Shown: positions 42,124 through 51,477 of the stretch, one piece after another
Position numbering within the stretch: the first letter of the stretch is position 1
Layout of the letters: each line of letters opens with the position of its first letter
Source of the DNA: a virus
Length of the DNA: 58,923 bases
IMG/VR virus record: IMGVR_UViG_3300046171_000010
Span: 1 to 58,923 of that record
Reading direction: 5' to 3' (one strand)
Made by a program: the position numbers and the translations under genes
The notes under the pieces: generated by a model
What the model was told of the DNA's origin: nothing
What the model saw: only the letters and a program-made list of their open reading frames with translations
Database searches by the model: none

Positions 42124-42599
42124 ACCGGCAAATCAGACCCTACCGCCCCCCTACCACCCGCGCACGTCTTGTGACTCCCGTGCATGCCTAGTATTACTAA
42201 TACGCTCAAATAATCCCTATTTCCCTGAATTTGCCTACCTTTCTTGAGGCCGTTCCCTACTAATCTCCACACAGGAAACCCCCCACCCCAAAAATAAAAG
42301 TCCCCCTGAAAAAATTTTTTGTACAGTTTTTTAGATTTTGGGCTTGAAACGTACCCTGTCCTTTTTGCCGCAAACCCACGTTTTTAAAGGGCTGTGCGGT
42401 TATTCGGGTTATTCATACCCCCCGGCACACCCGGCACGTAAATACTTGTAGAAAATTTGGTTACACAGAAACACCTACACTGGGGTGTCCAGAAAATCAC
42501 ATACATAGTGTTTTGGACTTTTTGGACTTTTCATTTGTTTGTCCTCCGTGGTTTTTGGTGTATATTCGCGCCAACGGCTACTAGCCAGCGATACAATCC
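42124..42599 (+). other. Non-coding region upstream of the terminase genes; possible late promoter and packaging region
   Basis: No credible gene. Contents: C-rich and A/T-run segments at 42270-42330, a repeat CCCGGCAC (twice, 42420-42437), a repeat TTTGGACTTT (42512-42530), and a weak plus-strand promoter candidate TTTGTC (42538-42543), 17-base spacer, TATATT (42561-42566), 34 bases before the first terminase start. Location directly before the small terminase gene makes it the natural place for a packaging start site, but I see no diagnostic cos or pac sequence. Confidence 0.4.
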
Positions 42600-43217
42600 G
42601 TGCCTATGACTTTGTTCGTCGAACCTGAAATCGGTGTACCCCTTGTGGAAGACGTACCCAATGTAGATTTGAAGGAGCGTGCGGAGGCAGCGTGCAATAC
42701 GGCGTTGCAATTAGCTGAACACGGATTAGATTTAGAGCCTACGGTAGAAGATGAAGACACCGCTGCGAGACTTGCTATCGCTTACGCTGACGATCCTGAA
42801 AAAACTTCTAAGAAGGTTACTGCAAAGAAGGCGGCGAAACTTACCCCTGCCTCCATTGTTCTAACCAACAACATCCTGCAAGAGTTCGGACATTCTGTTG
42901 CAGAAAGTGCAACGCAGATCAGATACCTAGTTACCAACAAACTGCTGTTGGAGTCAGAGAACGATGACCCACGCATACGCATACGTGCGCTGGAACTTCT
43001 GGGTAAGATCTCAGATGTAGGTTTGTTCGCGGAGAAGACAGAAGTCACGGTTACACACCAGTCTACGGAAGACCTACGTAATAAGTTACGAGGTAAGCTG
43101 GAGAAGCTGGTACAGCCTGTAGACGACATAGCAGAGGGCGACTACGAAGATGTAGTGCTTGATGGCTCAGTGTTGAATATAGAAGAGACATTCGGTCTTG
43201 AAGAATACGATGATTGA
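42600..43217 (+). CDS. Terminase small subunit (putative, 205 aa)
   Basis: First late gene, directly before the large terminase. Start GTG 42600 or ATG 42606; neither has a clear ribosome site. Acidic N-terminal 60 residues, a helical middle (SIVLTNNILQEFGHSVAESA, RIRIRALELLGKISDVGLFA) and a coiled end (TEDLRNKLRGKLEKLV) that would suit oligomerisation and large-subunit contact. Small terminases recognise the packaging site. Assignment rests on position and overall pattern, as the family diverges quickly. Confidence 0.65.
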   Translation: MPMTLFVEPEIGVPLVEDVPNVDLKERAEAACNTALQLAEHGLDLEPTVEDEDTAARLAIAYADDPEKTSKKVTAKKAAKLTPASIVLTNNILQEFGHSVAESATQIRYLVTNKLLLESENDDPRIRIRALELLGKISDVGLFAEKTEVTVTHQSTEDLRNKLRGKLEKLVQPVDDIAEGDYEDVVLDGSVLNIEETFGLEEYDD

Positions 43218-44764
43218 GGCCGTTCCCGACTTTAGCGAAGAAGAAGTCCAGAATATGCTGGATAACCTCGACGCTTTTTCTGATGACGAGGTTGTAGAGA
43301 TAAATCGTATCGTCGATGAGCTTGCAGCACGGCAGGCTAACCAAGCGGCGTACGATGACCTGATAGAATTCTGCAAACGCATGCAGCCAGACTACATTGT
43401 GGGCAAGCACCACCGCATGTTAGCTGACATGTTGATGGATATTGAGAAGGGTAGGAAGGATCGCATCTGCGTGAACATCCCACCACGCCACGGCAAGTCC
43501 CAACTTGTCTCTATTTTCTTCCCAGCATGGTTTTTAGGGCGAAATCCCGGCAAAAAGGTGATGATGGTGTCGCACACCACCGACTTGGCTGTAGATTTTG
43601 GTCGTAAGGTGCGAAATCTCATCTCTACAGACGCCTATCAGGCCATTTTCTCCACTGTACAGCTTGCAAGCGACTCAAAATCGGCTGGTAGATGGAATAC
43701 CAACTCCGGCGGCGAGTATTATGCGTGTGGTGTTGGCTCTGCACTGGCTGGTCGTGGTGCTGACTTACTATTAATTGATGACCCACACTCAGAACAAGAC
43801 GTGATTAACGGTAATTTTGCTGTTTTTGAGAAAGCATACGAGTGGTTCACGTTTGGTGCCCGTACTCGCCTGATGCCGGGAGGCCGTGTAGCCATAATTC
43901 AGACCCGATGGCACATGGATGACCTGACTGGGCGTGTTGTACGTGACATGACGCAGAATGAAAGGGCGGATGAGTACGAGATCGTCGAATTTCCTGCGAT
44001 ACTGGAGGTTGAGGACGAGGAGACGGAGGAGATCGTCGAGAAACCCCTCTGGCCTGAGTTTTTTGACCTAGAGGCACTACTGCGGACTAAGGCATCTATG
44101 CCTACATTCCAGTGGAACGCGCAGTATCAGCAGACACCCACGGCGGAAGAGGCTGCGCTGGTCAAGCGGGAGTGGTGGCAGATCTGGGATCAGGAACGGC
44201 CTCCGAGTTGTGAGTACATAATCATGTCACTGGACGCAGCGGCAGAGAAGCACAACCGTGCTGACTTTACGGCACTGACTACGTGGGGCGTGTTCCTGTA
44301 CGAAGAGACGGGCAACTACAACATCATCCTGCTCAACAGCATCAAGCAGCGGATGGAGTTTCCAGAGCTAAAAGACATGGCACTGGAGGAGTATAACGAG
44401 TGGGAACCCTGATGCGTTCATCGTGGAGAAGAAGTCATCGGGTACGGCGCTGTACCAAGAGATGCGCCGGATGGGACTGCCTGTTTCAGAGTATACCCCT
44501 CACAGGGGATCAGGTGATAAGTTAGCACGTCTGAACTCAGTATCTGATATTGTAGCGTCTGGTTTGGTGTGGGTACCTCCCACACGGTGGGCGGAAGAGG
44601 TAGTTGAGGAGATTGCCGGGTTTCCGTTTATGAGCCATGATGACTTGGTTGACTCTACAGTCATGGCACTCATGCGCTTCAGGCAGGGTGGGTTTATACG
44701 ACTACCGACAGATGAGCCTGAAGAACAAAGATACTTTAAGTCGCGGCGGGGCGGCTTCTACTAG
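43210..44764 (+). CDS. terL: Terminase large subunit, split by an apparent +1 frameshift at CCC-TGA
   Basis: The first frame, from ATG 43210, has the ATPase: PPRHGKS (about 91-97, Walker A), LLLIDDPHSE (Walker B) and the coupling region, then nuclease motif I SLDAAAEKHNRADF. It ends GAA-CCC-TGA at 44404-44412. Skipping one base continues directly DAFIVEKKSSGTALYQ (nuclease motif II) and SHDDLVDSTVMALM (motif III), ending at 44764. The two parts clearly form one RNase H-fold nuclease. CCC followed by TGA is a known +1 recoding context (CCC-U in Listeria phage PSA), but a base-call error is also possible. It drives DNA packaging and cutting. Confidence 0.88.
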
Positions 44765-44773
44765 AGACAGATT

Positions 44774-47227
44774 ATGGCTATAGAAAAAGGTTTATACGCT
44801 GCACCACAGGGCATAGAAGACGACGAGACTGCCGGTCTGGAGATTGAGATTGTCGATCCGAAGATGGTGACACTAGATGATGGTAGCGTTGAGATCACCA
44901 TAATTCCTGACGCTGACATTGGTGACGTAATGTCATTCGACGCTAACTTGGCAGAGGCACTGGACGAGGGTGTGCTTAACGAGTTAGCAGATAGCTTGGT
45001 GGGGTCTGTAGATTCTGACATATCCAGCCGTAAAGACTGGGCTGATAGTTTTGTTAAAGGTCTGGACGTACTGGGCTTCAAATACGAAGAGCGCACTGAT
45101 CCGTGGGAAGGCGCGTGTGGCGTGTACTCCACAGTGCTTGCTGAAGCTGCCATACGCTTTCAAGCAGAAACCATGTCTGAGACATTCCCAGCCGCTGGGC
45201 CTGTAAAGGTCAAGATCATAGGCGTAGAAGATAAAGACAAGGAAGAATCAGCAAACCGCGTAAAAGCGGATATGAACTACGAACTCACCGAGCGCATGGT
45301 GGAGTACAGACCAGAGCATGAGCGCCTGCTGTACAGCCTTGGCTTGGCTGGTAGTGCGTTTAAGAAGGTATATTTTGATCCAAACATAGGCCGACAGACC
45401 GCTGTGTACATACCCGCCGAAGATGTGGTTGTGCCCTACGGTGCCTCACATATTGAAACGGCAGAACGTGTTACGCACATCATGCGTAAGACGAAGAACG
45501 AGTTGAGAAAACTACAGGCTGGTGGGTTCTACAGAGACGTAGAGCTAGGCGAGCCACAGACGTACCACACCGATATAGAAGAGCGTAAGGCTGAAGAGGG
45601 TGGATACTCACTGACAGACGATGACCGCTACTCTTTATATGAAGTACATGCGGATCTGGTTATCGAAGGCATTGACGATGACGAGGATGATATCGCAAAG
45701 CCGTATGTGGTAACGCTAGAGCGTGGCACGAACGAGATCCTTGCCGTACGGCGTAACTGGAATCCCGATGATCCGTTGATGCTAAAGCGCCAACACTTCG
45801 TACATTATGTGTATGTGCCCGGATTTGGCTTCTATGGCCTCGGACTGATACATATAATAGGGGGGTACGCTAAAGCCGGAACGTCGCTGATACGGCAACT
45901 GGTGGATGCTGGCACGCTAGCTAACCTGCCGGGGGGTCTGAAAGCTCGTGGGTTACGTATTAAGGGTGATGACACACCGATTGAGCCGGGAGAGTTCAAG
46001 GATGTAGATGTGCCGTCAGGCAGCATCCGCGACAACATTATGCCGCTCCCATACAAGGAGCCAAGCCAGACGCTGCTAGCCTTACTCAACCAGATTACAA
46101 ACGAAGGCCGTCGTCTGGGCGCTATCAGTGACATGAACATCTCAGACATGTCAGCTAATGCTCCGGTGGGCACTACACTGGCTTTGTTAGAGAGAACTCT
46201 CAAGCCAATGGCAGCAGTGCAGGCCCGTGTACATTATGCCATGAAGCAGGAATTTAAGCTGCTCAAAGCCATCATGGCGGAACATGCGCCAGAAGAGTAC
46301 GCCTACGAGCCGATGCGTGGCGAAGTAAGTGCTCGCGTTATGGACTATATGGCAGTTGATGTCATTCCAGTCAGCGATCCGAATAGCTCTACGATGGCGC
46401 AGCGTGTTGTGCAGTACCAAGCGGTATTGCAGATGGCTCAGTCAGCACCACAGATCTACGACCTGCCACAGCTACACAGGCAGATGATAGAGGTGTTGGG
46501 GGTCAAGAACGCTGACAAGCTAGTCCCAACAACAGACGACATACGTCCGACTGACCCTGTTAGTGAGAACATGAACGCCTTGAACGGTAAGCCTATGAAG
46601 GCGTTTATCTATCAAGACCATGAAGCACATATAGCAACGCACCAAGCGTTTTTACAAGACCCTATTATCGCGCAAACTATAGGGCAGAACCCTCAAGCAC
46701 AGCGCATTGCTGCCGCTATTCAGGCGCACATAGCAGAGCATATGGGGTTTTTGTACCGTCAGAGGATGGAAGAGAAGCTGGGCGCACCGCTACCCAATCC
46801 AAACGCCGAGCTACCAGAGAATATGGAGGTCAATCTGGCCCGTCTCATGGCACAAGCTGGGCAGCAACTTACGCAGCAAAATCAGCAGAAACAGGCACAA
46901 CAGCAAGCGCAGCAAAAGGCTCAAGACCCTGTGGTGCAGATGCAACAAGCCGAACTACAGATCAAGCAGCAAGAAGTGCAGCGTAAGGCGGCTAAAGATC
47001 AGGCAGATGCCCAGATCGAACAGGCCAAACTACAGCTACAAGCGCAAGAAAACATGCAAGATGCTCAGATGGATCAGGCTGAACTGGCTATCAAGCAGCA
47101 AGAGTTGCAGATAGACGCTAAAAAGTCTGGAGTAAAAATGGCTGCGGAGCGCCGTAAGGACAACGCAAAGGCTGATTTAGACATGCTAAAAGCAATGCAA
47201 GATTCCAATAACAACCGAGGCCAATAA
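44774..47227 (+). CDS. Portal protein, P22-type large (817 aa)
   Basis: Typical large portal: DWADSFVKGLDVLGFKYEER and WEGACGVYSTVLAEAAIRFQ near the N-terminus, RLLYSLGLAGSAFKKVYFDP, FVHYVYVPGFGFYGLGLIHI in the wing/stem region, and NISDMSANAPVGTTLALLER in the crown-side helix. The last 150 residues are a Gln-rich coiled coil (QQNQQKQAQQQAQQKAQDP) forming the internal barrel-like extension of P22-group portals. It forms the dodecameric DNA channel at the capsid vertex. Confidence 0.85.
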   Translation: MAIEKGLYAAPQGIEDDETAGLEIEIVDPKMVTLDDGSVEITIIPDADIGDVMSFDANLAEALDEGVLNELADSLVGSVDSDISSRKDWADSFVKGLDVLGFKYEERTDPWEGACGVYSTVLAEAAIRFQAETMSETFPAAGPVKVKIIGVEDKDKEESANRVKADMNYELTERMVEYRPEHERLLYSLGLAGSAFKKVYFDPNIGRQTAVYIPAEDVVVPYGASHIETAERVTHIMRKTKNELRKLQAGGFYRDVELGEPQTYHTDIEERKAEEGGYSLTDDDRYSLYEVHADLVIEGIDDDEDDIAKPYVVTLERGTNEILAVRRNWNPDDPLMLKRQHFVHYVYVPGFGFYGLGLIHIIGGYAKAGTSLIRQLVDAGTLANLPGGLKARGLRIKGDDTPIEPGEFKDVDVPSGSIRDNIMPLPYKEPSQTLLALLNQITNEGRRLGAISDMNISDMSANAPVGTTLALLERTLKPMAAVQARVHYAMKQEFKLLKAIMAEHAPEEYAYEPMRGEVSARVMDYMAVDVIPVSDPNSSTMAQRVVQYQAVLQMAQSAPQIYDLPQLHRQMIEVLGVKNADKLVPTTDDIRPTDPVSENMNALNGKPMKAFIYQDHEAHIATHQAFLQDPIIAQTIGQNPQAQRIAAAIQAHIAEHMGFLYRQRMEEKLGAPLPNPNAELPENMEVNLARLMAQAGQQLTQQNQQKQAQQQAQQKAQDPVVQMQQAELQIKQQEVQRKAAKDQADAQIEQAKLQLQAQENMQDAQMDQAELAIKQQELQIDAKKSGVKMAAERRKDNAKADLDMLKAMQDSNNNRGQ

Positions 47228-47421
47228 TGGCTACAACCGTCTTAGACGTGCTTAAAAACAAAATCGAGTCTGATAAGGACTCTGCACTACAATTTCTCAG
47301 TGGTGGAGGAGCTAAAGACTTCTCCATGTACAAGGAAACCACAGGTTTGATTCGAGGTCTCGAAACCTGTCTGGGCTATGTAGATGACCTCTCGCGCAAT
47401 TTGGAGTACGACGATGAGTGA
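47227..47421 (+). CDS. Small hypothetical head-module protein (64 aa)
   Basis: ATG overlaps the portal stop by one base. Sequence MATTVLDVLKNKIESDKDSA, then FLSGGGAKDFSMYKETTGLI and an acidic end. Equivalent 60-80 residue proteins lie after the portal in many marine phages, with a conserved KD---Y----G-I-G pattern. Function unknown. Confidence 0.6.
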   Translation: MATTVLDVLKNKIESDKDSALQFLSGGGAKDFSMYKETTGLIRGLETCLGYVDDLSRNLEYDDE

Positions 47422-47782
47422 AGCTGTTGACACAGTTGAAGAGCTAGAGGCACAACTACCTGTCCCTGTGGGCTACAGGGTGTTGGTTGCACTACCGCAG
47501 ATCGAAGAAACCTTCGATGGTACGGACTTACTGAAGACCGACACCACAAAAAGCCAAGAGTACGTAATGTCGATTATCGGCCTTGTGATGGATATGGGCG
47601 AACAAGCCTATAACGACGCTGAGAGGTTTCCTACTGGGCCTTGGTGTAAACAAGGTGATTATGTGATGTTTCGTGCTAATTCAGGCACAAGATTCAAGGT
47701 AGGTGAGGTAGAGTATCGTTTGATGAACGATGACTCCATAGAAGCTGTTGTAGCAGACCCCCGTGGTGTATCACGAGCGTAA
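47414..47782 (+). CDS. GroES-like co-chaperonin (122 aa)
   Basis: Start at ATG 47414, overlapping the previous gene by 8 bases. PVPVGYRVLVALPQIEETFD begins the Cpn10 fold, the mobile-loop position is TDLLKTDTTKSQE, then IIGLVMDMGEQAY (the GxVxxxG strand), WCKQGDYVMFRANSGTRF and EYRLMNDDSIEAVV. It is longer than bacterial GroES by an inserted segment, like T4 gp31. Role: cap the host GroEL so the capsid protein fits, which suits its place between portal and scaffold. Confidence 0.75.
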   Translation: MSEAVDTVEELEAQLPVPVGYRVLVALPQIEETFDGTDLLKTDTTKSQEYVMSIIGLVMDMGEQAYNDAERFPTGPWCKQGDYVMFRANSGTRFKVGEVEYRLMNDDSIEAVVADPRGVSRA

Positions 47783-47791
47783 GGAAGAAAA

Positions 47792-48832
47792 ATGCCGTTT
47801 CAAAAAGTCGAATACAGTTTCCCTGATGAAGAGAGAGAGGACTCTATAGTGATAGAAGATTCTGGGGAGGTAGAGATTGACCTATCTGGTAAGAAGACTG
47901 CGGAAGAGTATGCAAATACTCCTGTTGAACCTGAGATTGAGGTTGAAGAACCGAAAGCAGAGTTGGAGATCGAAGTTGTCGATGACACACCAGAGGCTGA
48001 TCGTGACCGTAGGCCATCTAAGCCCCCGACTGATGTCACGGATGAAGAGCTTGAAGGTTACTCCGACAAAGTACGAAAGCGAATACAGCACATCAGCAAA
48101 GGATACCACGACGAACGACGTGCCAAAGAGACCGCCCTGCGAGAGCGGCAAGAGCTAGAATCGCTGGCGCAGAGGCTCGTTGAAGAGAATAAGACCTTAA
48201 AGGGTGATGTAGGTACGACACGCGAGGCTTTGTTAGATCAAGCCAAACGTGTGGTTGACTCTGAACTTAATGGCGCGAAAATAGCGTACAAGGATGCTTA
48301 CGAAAGTGGTGACGCTGATAGACTGCTAGAAGCGCAAGAACATCTAACTACTGCCAAACTAAAAGCAGATAAGCTGGATAATTTCAAATTACCTTCTTTA
48401 CAAGAAGAAGATACTGAGGTACAAGATCCTCAACCCACCCCACAACAGGTGCGTGATCCGAAAGCAGAGGCATGGGTAGAGAAAAACTCTTCTTGGTTCC
48501 ATGTTGATGACGAGATGACAGCATACGCTATGGGGTTGCATCAAAAATTGGTTAAGGGCGGGGTTGACCCGCGCACTGATGAATACTACGAGACGATAGA
48601 TGCTCGTATGCGAAAAGTATTCCCAGAAGAGTTCGATGATGTTGTAGAGCAGCAAGAACCGCAGGAGACACGCAAGCAATCTGCTAATGTAGTGGCTCCC
48701 GCAACGCGAAGCACAGCACCGAACAAAGTGACGCTAACTAAAACACAGGTAGCACTCGCTAACAGACTCGGAGTACCGTTAGAAGAATACGCCAGACAGG
48801 CTGCACTTGAAATGAGGAACAATAATGGCTGA
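47792..48832 (+). CDS. Scaffolding protein (putative, 346 aa)
   Basis: Highly acidic N-terminal 90 residues (EIEVEEPKAELEIEVVDDTP), central coiled coil (ERQELESLAQRLVEENKTLK) and a helical C-terminal domain (WVEKNSSWFHVDDEMTAYAM; VTLTKTQVALANRLGVPLEE) typical of phage scaffolds, located between portal and capsid genes. It directs capsid shell assembly and leaves the mature head. Confidence 0.75.
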   Translation: MPFQKVEYSFPDEEREDSIVIEDSGEVEIDLSGKKTAEEYANTPVEPEIEVEEPKAELEIEVVDDTPEADRDRRPSKPPTDVTDEELEGYSDKVRKRIQHISKGYHDERRAKETALRERQELESLAQRLVEENKTLKGDVGTTREALLDQAKRVVDSELNGAKIAYKDAYESGDADRLLEAQEHLTTAKLKADKLDNFKLPSLQEEDTEVQDPQPTPQQVRDPKAEAWVEKNSSWFHVDDEMTAYAMGLHQKLVKGGVDPRTDEYYETIDARMRKVFPEEFDDVVEQQEPQETRKQSANVVAPATRSTAPNKVTLTKTQVALANRLGVPLEEYARQAALEMRNNNG

Positions 48833-49274
48833 GAACAGAATCAAGCGTGACAGTGAGAACCGTGAGACGAAGACTCGTAAGCGATCTTGGGAGCGCCCAG
48901 AGGTATTACCTACCCCTGAGCCAGAAGACGGCTACGCATTTCGTTGGGTTCGCGTGTCTATGCTAGGTCAGGTAGATGCTACTAATGTATCCTCAAAATT
49001 ACGCGAAGGTTGGGAACCCGTAAGGGCCGAAGACTACCCAAAGTTCACAGTGTTGAACGTGGAGCAGGAAAGGTTTGCTGATAACATAGTCCAAGGCGGA
49101 CTCTTGTTGTGCAAAGTACCTCAAGAGATCGTAGATGAGAGAACCGCATACTATGAACAGCAAGCCAGAAACCAAATACAGTCTGTGGATAACAACCTGA
49201 TGCGTGAAAATGACGCACGTATGCCTTTGTTTAACGAAAGAAAGACAAAGGTGACTTTTGGCAACGGAACTTAA
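48825..49274 (+). CDS. Hypothetical head-module protein (149 aa)
   Basis: N-terminal basic (NRIKRDSENRETKTRKRSWE), followed by AFRWVRVSMLGQVDATNVSS, LREGWEPVRAEDYPKF and NIVQGGLLLCKVPQEIVDER, then a helical tail. The KLREGWEPV block is conserved in proteins between scaffold and capsid genes of related phages. No function established. It overlaps the scaffold gene by 8 bases. Confidence 0.6.
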   Translation: MAENRIKRDSENRETKTRKRSWERPEVLPTPEPEDGYAFRWVRVSMLGQVDATNVSSKLREGWEPVRAEDYPKFTVLNVEQERFADNIVQGGLLLCKVPQEIVDERTAYYEQQARNQIQSVDNNLMRENDARMPLFNERKTKVTFGNGT

Positions 49275-49286
49275 TAGGAGCTAAAA

Positions 49287-49880
49287 ATGGCTTATCCTAC
49301 TGTAGATGGCCCTTATGGGCTTGTTCCGGTCAAACTGTTAAGTGGTGTCCCTTACGTTGGAACTGTACGTCACTACAGCATTGCTAGTGGCTACGGAACC
49401 GCAATCTTCTACGGGGACGCTGTTAAGCTAGTGACCGGCGGCACCGTTGAGCGTGATACGTTCGACGCTGCTATGACTCCAATTGGAGTCTTCATGGGTG
49501 TTTCATACACCGATCCCAACACTAATCAAAAGACCTTTAGGCAAAACTACATTGCTAGTACCGCCGCTTCTGATATTGAAGCGTATGTGTGCGATGCAAC
49601 TGATGTATTGTTTAAGGCTGCTGTTGTGTCTTCTGGCACGACGATTGGTGACTTGGCGATAACTGACATTGGCGCGAATGTAGCTGGTGTAGACAATACT
49701 GGGGACAGCATTTCGGGTAATTCCCGTGGCGCTATCCTTGATACGTCTGCCACTACAGCAACGCTTCCATTCCGTATTGTTGACTTGGTTCAAGAAACCA
49801 AGAACAGCTCTGGCGGGTTCACTGAAGCCTATGTGAAGTGGAATGCAGGTCATGCATTCAACAACACGACTGGCATATAA
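49287..49880 (+). CDS. Capsid decoration / minor head protein (197 aa)
   Basis: AGGAGC ribosome site. Gly/Thr-rich beta protein beginning MAYPTVDGPYGLVPVKLLSG, with GTAIFYGDAVKLVTGGTVER, GVFMGVSYTDPNTNQ and EAYVKWNAGHAFNN. This pattern is common in proteins immediately upstream of the major capsid gene, likely decorating or stabilising the shell. Confidence 0.6.
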   Translation: MAYPTVDGPYGLVPVKLLSGVPYVGTVRHYSIASGYGTAIFYGDAVKLVTGGTVERDTFDAAMTPIGVFMGVSYTDPNTNQKTFRQNYIASTAASDIEAYVCDATDVLFKAAVVSSGTTIGDLAITDIGANVAGVDNTGDSISGNSRGAILDTSATTATLPFRIVDLVQETKNSSGGFTEAYVKWNAGHAFNNTTGI

Positions 49881-49893
49881 GGAGTAGAGTAAA

Positions 49894-50802
49894 ATGGCTA
49901 TTTCAAGAGCGCAATTACTTAAAGAACTCCTGCCCGGACTGAACGCTTTGTTTGGAATGGAGTATGCTAAGTACGGTGAAGAGCACAAAGAAATCTTTGA
50001 ATCAGAGACTTCTGACCGCTCGTTTGAAGAAGAAACTAAGTTGTCAGGTTTCTCCGCAGCCCCCGTCAAAGACGAAGGTTCTGCGATTGAGTATGACAAC
50101 GCACAAGAAGCATTTACTGCTCGCTATACGCACGAAACCATTGCTATGGGCTTCAGTGTTACCGAGGAAGCAATCGAAGATAATCTCTACGATTCGCTGT
50201 CAGCTCGTTACACGAAGGCTCTGGCACGGGCTATGGCGTACACCAAGCAGGTTAAAGGTGCTGCAATTTTGAACAATGCGTTTGCTGCTGGCACCACTTA
50301 CGGTGACGGACAGACTCTGTGTTCAACCGCACACCCGCTTGTTTCTGGTGGTACCAACTCAAACCGTCCCGCTGTCGCGGCTGATCTTAACGAGACTTCT
50401 TTGGAAGCCGCCGTTATCCAGATCGCTGGTTGGACTGATGAGCGTGGTCTGTTGATCGCAGCACGTCCTCGTAAGCTGGTCATCCCACCCAATCTGATGT
50501 TTGTGGCAACTCGTTTGCTAGAGACTGAAGGTCGAGTCGGAACCGCTGACAACGATCTGAACGCGATCCGCAGCAATGGGTCAATCCCAGAAGGCTACAC
50601 AGTCAATCACTATCTGACTGACACAGATGCTTTCTTCTTGACCACTGACGTACCGAATGGCTTGAAGCACTTTGTTCGTACCCCGATGGCTACATCTATG
50701 GATGCAGACTTCGATACGGGCAACTCGCGCTATAAAGCCCGCGAGCGATACTCTTTTGGCGTGTCCGACCCACTTGGGATTTTCGGTTCACCCGGAGCGT
50801 AA
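49894..50802 (+). CDS. Major capsid protein, HK97-fold (302 aa)
   Basis: AAGGAGTAGAG ribosome site. Starts MAISRAQLLKELLPGLNALF; GSAIEYDNAQEAFTARYTHE and AMGFSVTEEAIEDNLYDSLS resemble the E-loop and spine region of the Mu-gpT-like capsid proteins. KGAAILNNAFAAGTTYGDGQ, LCSTAHPLVSGGTNSN and RPRKLVIPPNLMFVATRLLE follow, and KARERYSFGVSDPLGIFGSP ends it. Length and neighbours (scaffold before, strong terminator after) fit the major head subunit. Confidence 0.85.
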   Translation: MAISRAQLLKELLPGLNALFGMEYAKYGEEHKEIFESETSDRSFEEETKLSGFSAAPVKDEGSAIEYDNAQEAFTARYTHETIAMGFSVTEEAIEDNLYDSLSARYTKALARAMAYTKQVKGAAILNNAFAAGTTYGDGQTLCSTAHPLVSGGTNSNRPAVAADLNETSLEAAVIQIAGWTDERGLLIAARPRKLVIPPNLMFVATRLLETEGRVGTADNDLNAIRSNGSIPEGYTVNHYLTDTDAFFLTTDVPNGLKHFVRTPMATSMDADFDTGNSRYKARERYSFGVSDPLGIFGSPGA

Positions 50803-50813
50803 AACGCTGCATG

Positions 50814-50846
50814 AGAAGGGGCACATTGTTGCCCCTTTTCTTTTTC
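50814..50846 (+). terminator. Rho-independent terminator after the capsid gene
   Basis: AGAAGGGGCA, 6-base loop, TGCCCCTTTT, then CTTTTTCT. It should cap the abundant capsid transcript. Confidence 0.85.
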
Positions 50847-50915
50847 TACTGTATAAGTAGCTTATCCCTGACAGGTGCATCCCGTGCCTGACACTAGCCA
50901 AGACAGGAGATACTC

Positions 50916-51465
50916 ATGGCTAATACGACGTTCAACGGCCCAGTCCGTTCGGAAAATGGCTTCACTGTAGTTTCAAAAAATGCCACTACTGGCGCTATAA
51001 CAGACGTTGCAAACATTGCCTCTACCGGCATTGTTACTGACAAATACATCAAGCATGTTGGCTTCGCTACAGGCGTAACGGTTAACACCACCGCTGGCGA
51101 TAGTCCCTCTATTGGTGAGTTTACTCAGCCTGCAAACACGATCATCACTGACATCAAGATCTTCTGTGATACCTCGCCAGTTATTGGTACAGGTGACATT
51201 GGTTATGAGGTTGGCACATCTAGCTCCGGCGCACAGATCGTTGCGGCAGTGACCTGATGAGATCCTAGACGGCGGCACGACTGTTGTAGAGCACAACGTA
51301 ACCACAACAACGCTTGTGGCTCAGACTCAAAGCGGTACTACGGCTCCTGCTTCTGTTCAGTATACTTCTGCTGCAAGAACTATTTTCTGCAACATTACTA
51401 ATACTGTTGATGCAACTACCGCTGGTTCTTTTACGTTCATTATTGAGTACGTTCAGATAGCGTAA
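50916..51465 (+). CDS. Structural protein, split by an apparent +1 frameshift at ACC-TGA
   Basis: AGGAGA ribosome site; MANTTFNGPVRSENGFTVVS starts a head/tail-surface protein family common in marine phages. The frame stops at ACC-TGA (51252-51257); shifted +1, it continues DEILDGGTTVVEHNVTTTTL and ends SFTFIIEYVQIA at 51465. Together about 182 residues with a uniform Thr/Val/Ser-rich beta composition, so one protein was probably intended. This is the same direction of frame change as the large terminase. Confidence 0.65.
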
Positions 51466-51477
51466 CAGGGGGTAATC

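Noticed and set aside
42280-42330. Rho-independent terminator at the A6/T6 tract near 42311-42320
   Set aside because: The A/T tract can pair with itself but there is no GC-rich stem.
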